Assembly (NCBI RefSeq): GCF_000576425.1
Contig: NZ_KK069992.1
Span: forward strand, 103,342 to 167,341
Direction: 5' to 3'
From: Brachybacterium phenoliresistens
GTDB taxonomy: Bacteria; Actinomycetota; Actinomycetes; Actinomycetales; Dermabacteraceae
Length of the DNA: 64,000 bases
The first letter of the stretch is position 1; every line of letters starts with the position of its first letter. The translations under genes were made by a program, and so were the position numbers. Positions 61,464 to 64,000 of the stretch are shown here, piece by piece. The notes beneath the pieces were generated by a model, which saw only the letters and a program-made list of their open reading frames with translations, searched no databases and was not told the DNA's origin.

Positions 61464-63107
61464 ATGTACAACCTCTCCGTCGTCCTCGAGGACAGCGCCC
61501 GCACCTACCCGGACCGGACGGCGCTGGTCATCGGCCCGCGCTCCCTCACCTATGCCCAGGTCGACGCCGCCGCCAACCAGGTCGCGAACCTGCTCGTGTC
61601 CTGGGGGATCGCCCCCGGGGACCGGGTCGCGCTGAGCTGCCCGAACCTGCCGCAGTTCCCCATCGTCTACTACGGGATCCTCAAGGCCGGCGCGGTGGTG
61701 GTGCCCCTGAACGTGCTCAACAAGGCGCGCGAGGTCACCTACTACCTCGAGGACGCGCAGGCCAAGGTGCTGTTCTGCTTCGAGGGCAGCGAGGAGCTGC
61801 CCATCGGCCGCTTCGGCGTGGAGGGGGCCCGCGCCGCCGCGACGCCCCCGCGGGTCGTGCTCATGACCGCCGATCCGGCGGCCCCGAGCCCCTACGAGGG
61901 CGTGCCGACCCTCGCGGAGGCGGTGGCCGGCCAGCCCACCTCCTTCTCGACCGTGCAGTCCCGCGAGACCGACGCCGCCGTGGTGCTGTACACCTCCGGC
62001 ACCACGGGACGGCCCAAGGGCGCTGAGCTCAGCCATTCCAACCAGCTGATGAACGCCCTGGTGTGCAACCGGCTGTTCGGCTCGCAGCCCGCCGAGGACA
62101 CCCACCTGGTGACGCTGCCGCTGTTCCACACCTTCGGCGCGACCGTGAACCTGAACGCCGGCTTCTCCATGGCGGCGACCCTGGTGCTGATGCCGCGCTT
62201 CGACCCGCAGCAGGCCCTCGCGCTGCTCGCGCAGCACCGCGTCACGGTGTTCGCCGGGGTGCCGACGATGTGGTGGGGGCTGCTGCGCGCCCTCGCCGCC
62301 GCGTCCGATGGGACCGCCGGGTCCGATGGGACCGCCGGATCCGATGGCGCCGCCGGGTCCGATGGGACCGCCGGGTCCGATGGTGCCGCAGCCCCCGGCG
62401 AGCAGTCCCTCGCGGAGCACCTGCGGCTGGGGATCTCGGGCGGCTCCGCGCTGCCGGTGGAGATCCTGCAGGAGGTGCGCGCGCAGCTGGGCGTGTCGAT
62501 CATGGAGGGCTACGGCCTGTCGGAGACCTCGCCGGTGGCCTGCTTCTCCCTGGCCGACCAGCCGCGCCCGGGATCGATCGGCAAGCCCGTGTGGGGCATC
62601 GAGGTGAAGCTCATCGACCCGGCCTCCCCGGACTGGGCGGAGGTCACCGGGACCGACGAGGTCGGGGAGCTCGCGGTGCGCGGGCACAACATCATGACCG
62701 GCTACCTGGGGCGCCCTCAGGAGACGGAGGCCGTCCTGCGCGAGGGCTGGTTCCGCACCGGCGACCTCGCCCGGCGGGACGCGGAGGGCTTCTACTACAT
62801 CGTGGACCGGGCGAAGGACATGATCGTGCGCGGCGGGTTCAACGTGTACCCCCGCGAGGTGGAGGAGGTCCTCATCTCGCACCCGGAGGTGTCGCTCGCC
62901 GCGGTGATCGGCGTCCCCGCCGAGGGGATCGGCGAGGAGATCAAGGCCTTCGTCATCCCGGCCACCGGCTCCTCGATCACGGCCGATGGGCTGCGCGACT
63001 GGGCGCGCGAGCAGATGGCGGCGTACAAGTACCCGCGCATGATCGAGCTGGTCGATGAGCTGCCGATGACCTCCACCGGGAAGATCCTCAAGCGCGAGCT
63101 GCGCTGA
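61464..63107 (+). CDS. Long-chain acyl-CoA synthetase (AMP-binding) with a repeat insert
   Basis: A 547-residue AMP-forming acyl-CoA ligase. It has the ATP loop YTSGTTGRPKG, YGLSETSPVACFS, GWFRTGDLARRDAEGF, the hinge VDRAKDMIVRGGFNVYPREVEEVL and the catalytic Lys near GKILKRELR. It activates fatty acids to acyl-CoA in the cytosol. Residues about 281-310 carry five copies of S-D-G-(T/A)-A-G encoded by an 18-bp DNA repeat, which is not part of the family fold. The ATG follows GAGGAG at short distance. Confidence 0.92.
   Translation: MYNLSVVLEDSARTYPDRTALVIGPRSLTYAQVDAAANQVANLLVSWGIAPGDRVALSCPNLPQFPIVYYGILKAGAVVVPLNVLNKAREVTYYLEDAQAKVLFCFEGSEELPIGRFGVEGARAAATPPRVVLMTADPAAPSPYEGVPTLAEAVAGQPTSFSTVQSRETDAAVVLYTSGTTGRPKGAELSHSNQLMNALVCNRLFGSQPAEDTHLVTLPLFHTFGATVNLNAGFSMAATLVLMPRFDPQQALALLAQHRVTVFAGVPTMWWGLLRALAAASDGTAGSDGTAGSDGAAGSDGTAGSDGAAAPGEQSLAEHLRLGISGGSALPVEILQEVRAQLGVSIMEGYGLSETSPVACFSLADQPRPGSIGKPVWGIEVKLIDPASPDWAEVTGTDEVGELAVRGHNIMTGYLGRPQETEAVLREGWFRTGDLARRDAEGFYYIVDRAKDMIVRGGFNVYPREVEEVLISHPEVSLAAVIGVPAEGIGEEIKAFVIPATGSSITADGLRDWAREQMAAYKYPRMIELVDELPMTSTGKILKRELR
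62304..62393 (+). repeat. Five in-frame 18-bp repeats in the acyl-CoA ligase gene
   Basis: Five units of TCCGATGG(G/C)(A/G)CCGCCGG(G/A) type lie at 62304-62393, each giving Ser-Asp-Gly-(Thr/Ala)-Ala-Gly. They extend a surface loop and can expand or contract in frame. Confidence 0.9.
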
Positions 63108-63158
63108 GCCGGACCCGCCCGCACGGCGGGCCCGTGAGGACGGGACGGCGCGGAGGGG

Positions 63159-63587
63159 TCAGGCCACCAGGCGGGTGGGCTCGGGCTCGGTCGGCAGGCC
63201 GGCGGAGGCCCAGGCGCGGAAGCCGCCGTCGAGGTCGGTGGCGGTCAGGCCCAGCTGGCGCAGATCGCGGGCGGCGAGCGAGGAGGCGAAGCCCTCGTTG
63301 CAGACGACGACCACGAGGTCGCCGATCTCGGGGGCATCGGCCATGCGGTCGGGGCCGGTGGGATCCAGGCGCCATTCCAGCACCAGGCGGTCCACGACGA
63401 CGGCGCCCGGGATGTGGCCCTCGACGTCGCGGGTGACGGCGGCGCGGATGTCGATCACGTGCGCTCCGTCCTTCTGCAGCGCGGGCAGATCGGCGGGCGC
63501 GATGCGGTCGATGCCGCGCCGGGACTCCGCGAGGACCTCCGCGATCGAGCGCGCGGGCTCGGGGGTGGAGCTGCGATGCGTGTTCAT
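63159..63587 (-). CDS. Rhodanese-like domain protein
   Basis: A 142-residue single rhodanese domain: VIDIRAAVTRDVEGHIPGAVVVDRLVLEWRLDP, then VVVCNEGFASSLAARDLRQLG with the loop Cys, and ATDLDGGFRAWASAGLP. The active loop (CNEGFAS) is like that of single-domain bacterial proteins that move sulfane sulfur or act as binding modules. There is no signal peptide. The ATG at 63587 lacks a clear ribosome-binding site. A double hairpin lies upstream, toward the next gene. Confidence 0.85.
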   Translation of the reverse strand: MNTHRSSTPEPARSIAEVLAESRRGIDRIAPADLPALQKDGAHVIDIRAAVTRDVEGHIPGAVVVDRLVLEWRLDPTGPDRMADAPEIGDLVVVVCNEGFASSLAARDLRQLGLTATDLDGGFRAWASAGLPTEPEPTRLVA

Positions 63588-63649
63588 GGGGACAGTCTGC
63601 GCCCTCGGGGCGGCCCGATCCGGGAACGGCGCGACCCCTCGGATGTGAG

Positions 63650-63700
63650 ACGGCCCCGGGCATGAGCCCGGGGCCGTGCTGCGGCGAGGTCCTCGCCGCA
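63650..63700. terminator. Tandem hairpins before the partial gene's 3' end
   Basis: ACGGCCCCGGGC (63650-63661) pairs perfectly with 63666-63677 around ATGA. A second hairpin, TGCGGCGAG-gtc-CTCGCCGCA (63680-63700), follows. They lie between the stop of the edge gene and the rhodanese start, and probably end transcription of the edge gene. Confidence 0.65.
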
Positions 63701-63746
63701 TGCTCTGCGCGGTCCGGCCGCCGCGGTGGGCGGCCGTGCGCGGGGG

Positions 63747-64000
63747 TCAGCGGCTGCGGCGCCCCGCCCCGCGGGCGGACCCGGCGGAGAAGGTGGCCAG
63801 GCCGCCGGTGGTGCCGGACGAGCCGGCGCCGGGGGAGCTGGTCGAGTACGTGGTCGCGCCGCGACCGCCGCCCGAACGGCCGGAGCCGCCGGAGCGGCCC
63901 GCGCCGCCGGAGCGCCCGGCCCCGCCCGAGCGGCCGCCGCCGGAGCGTCCGCCGCGCGCGGCGGAGTCCTCGTGGCGCTTCTCGTCGCGACCGCGGCCGC
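63747..64000 (-). CDS. 3' end of a gene with an RSGG-rich C-terminal tail, possibly a DEAD-box helicase
   Basis: The last 84 residues of a protein whose 5' part is off the window. It begins with a charged GRDEKRHEDS segment, then several RSGG(G/A/S) repeats, and ends in Ser/Thr/Gly-rich sequence with a basic GAGRRSR. Arg-Ser-Gly-Gly-rich tails of this type are typical of actinobacterial DEAD-box RNA helicases, where they bind RNA, but other RGG-like proteins are possible. No conserved domain is visible in this fragment. Confidence 0.55.
   Translation of the reverse strand, partial: GRGRDEKRHEDSAARGGRSGGGRSGGAGRSGGAGRSGGSGRSGGGRGATTYSTSSPGAGSSGTTGGLATFSAGSARGAGRRSR

Overview
The window is very GC-rich chromosomal DNA with dense gene packing, 4-bp ATGA/GTGA start-stop overlaps, GTG and TTG starts and actinobacterial gene families: GTP-type PEP carboxykinase, DUF3263 next to a LytR_C protein next to a CIRCE-controlled groEL, a ScfR/RamB-like regulator, DUF4126, DUF47-Pit, and a fused ATP-grasp/alpha-E protein. 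It is best read as a chromosome of an actinobacterium of the Micrococcales. A Brachybacterium-like (Dermabacteraceae) source is plausible but is inference. I see no transposase, integrase, phage genes or CRISPR array.

Layout. 0-5 kb: gluconate island, with a FadR-type regulator divergent from gntP, a gluconate-5-dehydrogenase-like SDR and an FGGY gluconokinase. 5-8 kb: minus-strand group of aldo-keto reductase, two GNAT acetyltransferases and an App1/DUF2183 protein. 8-21 kb: low-molecular-weight tyrosine phosphatase, a mucin-like stalk protein, phosphoglucomutase, an orphan membrane protein, the Pit phosphate transporter with its DUF47 partner, small conserved proteins, an M3 peptidase and a ROK regulator. 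21-25 kb: an acyl-CoA-sensor-type regulator divergent from pckG. 25-31 kb: alpha-galactoside uptake and hydrolysis operon (GH36 enzyme, two permeases, lipoprotein) without its own ATPase. 31-41 kb: alanine-type aminotransferase, ferredoxin reductase, a transglutaminase plus ATP-grasp/alpha-E operon, an AIM24 protein and a membrane Ser/Thr kinase. 41-46 kb: DsbA-like protein, tRNA-Thr(UGU), membrane proteins, an orphan FetB-like permease, and a TetR gene divergent from a frameshifted SDR. 46-52 kb: siderophore-interacting protein behind a DtxR-type iron box, a NarL-type two-component system, and a membrane protein with a multicopper oxidase. 52-56 kb: ung, DUF3263, a VirR-like LytR_C protein and groEL with two CIRCE sites. 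56-64 kb: a repeat-rich gap of about 660 bp, then a TIM-barrel isomerase, an EEP hydrolase, a lipoprotein, a luciferase-like monooxygenase, a CDF exporter, an acyl-CoA ligase, a rhodanese and the tail of an RGG-like protein running off the edge.

Functionally the window is mostly carbon-source use (gluconate, alpha-galactosides, gluconeogenesis through PEPCK), with envelope, stress and metal handling. Control sites visible in the DNA fit the neighbouring genes: paired GT-N3-AC boxes before gntP, an inverted repeat between the ScfR gene and pckG, twin TetR palindromes, an iron box and CIRCE.

The most unusual observations are a fused ATP-grasp/alpha-E protein that seems to lack the ATP-binding core, a Ser/Thr kinase whose linker carries eight copies of a Thr-[Glu/Gln/Arg]-[Val/Ala]-[Leu/Ile/Met] motif, a noncoding repeat cluster with a perfect 27-bp hairpin after groEL, an ORF starting three bases after a tRNA, and many short tandem repeats inside or at the ends of coding regions.
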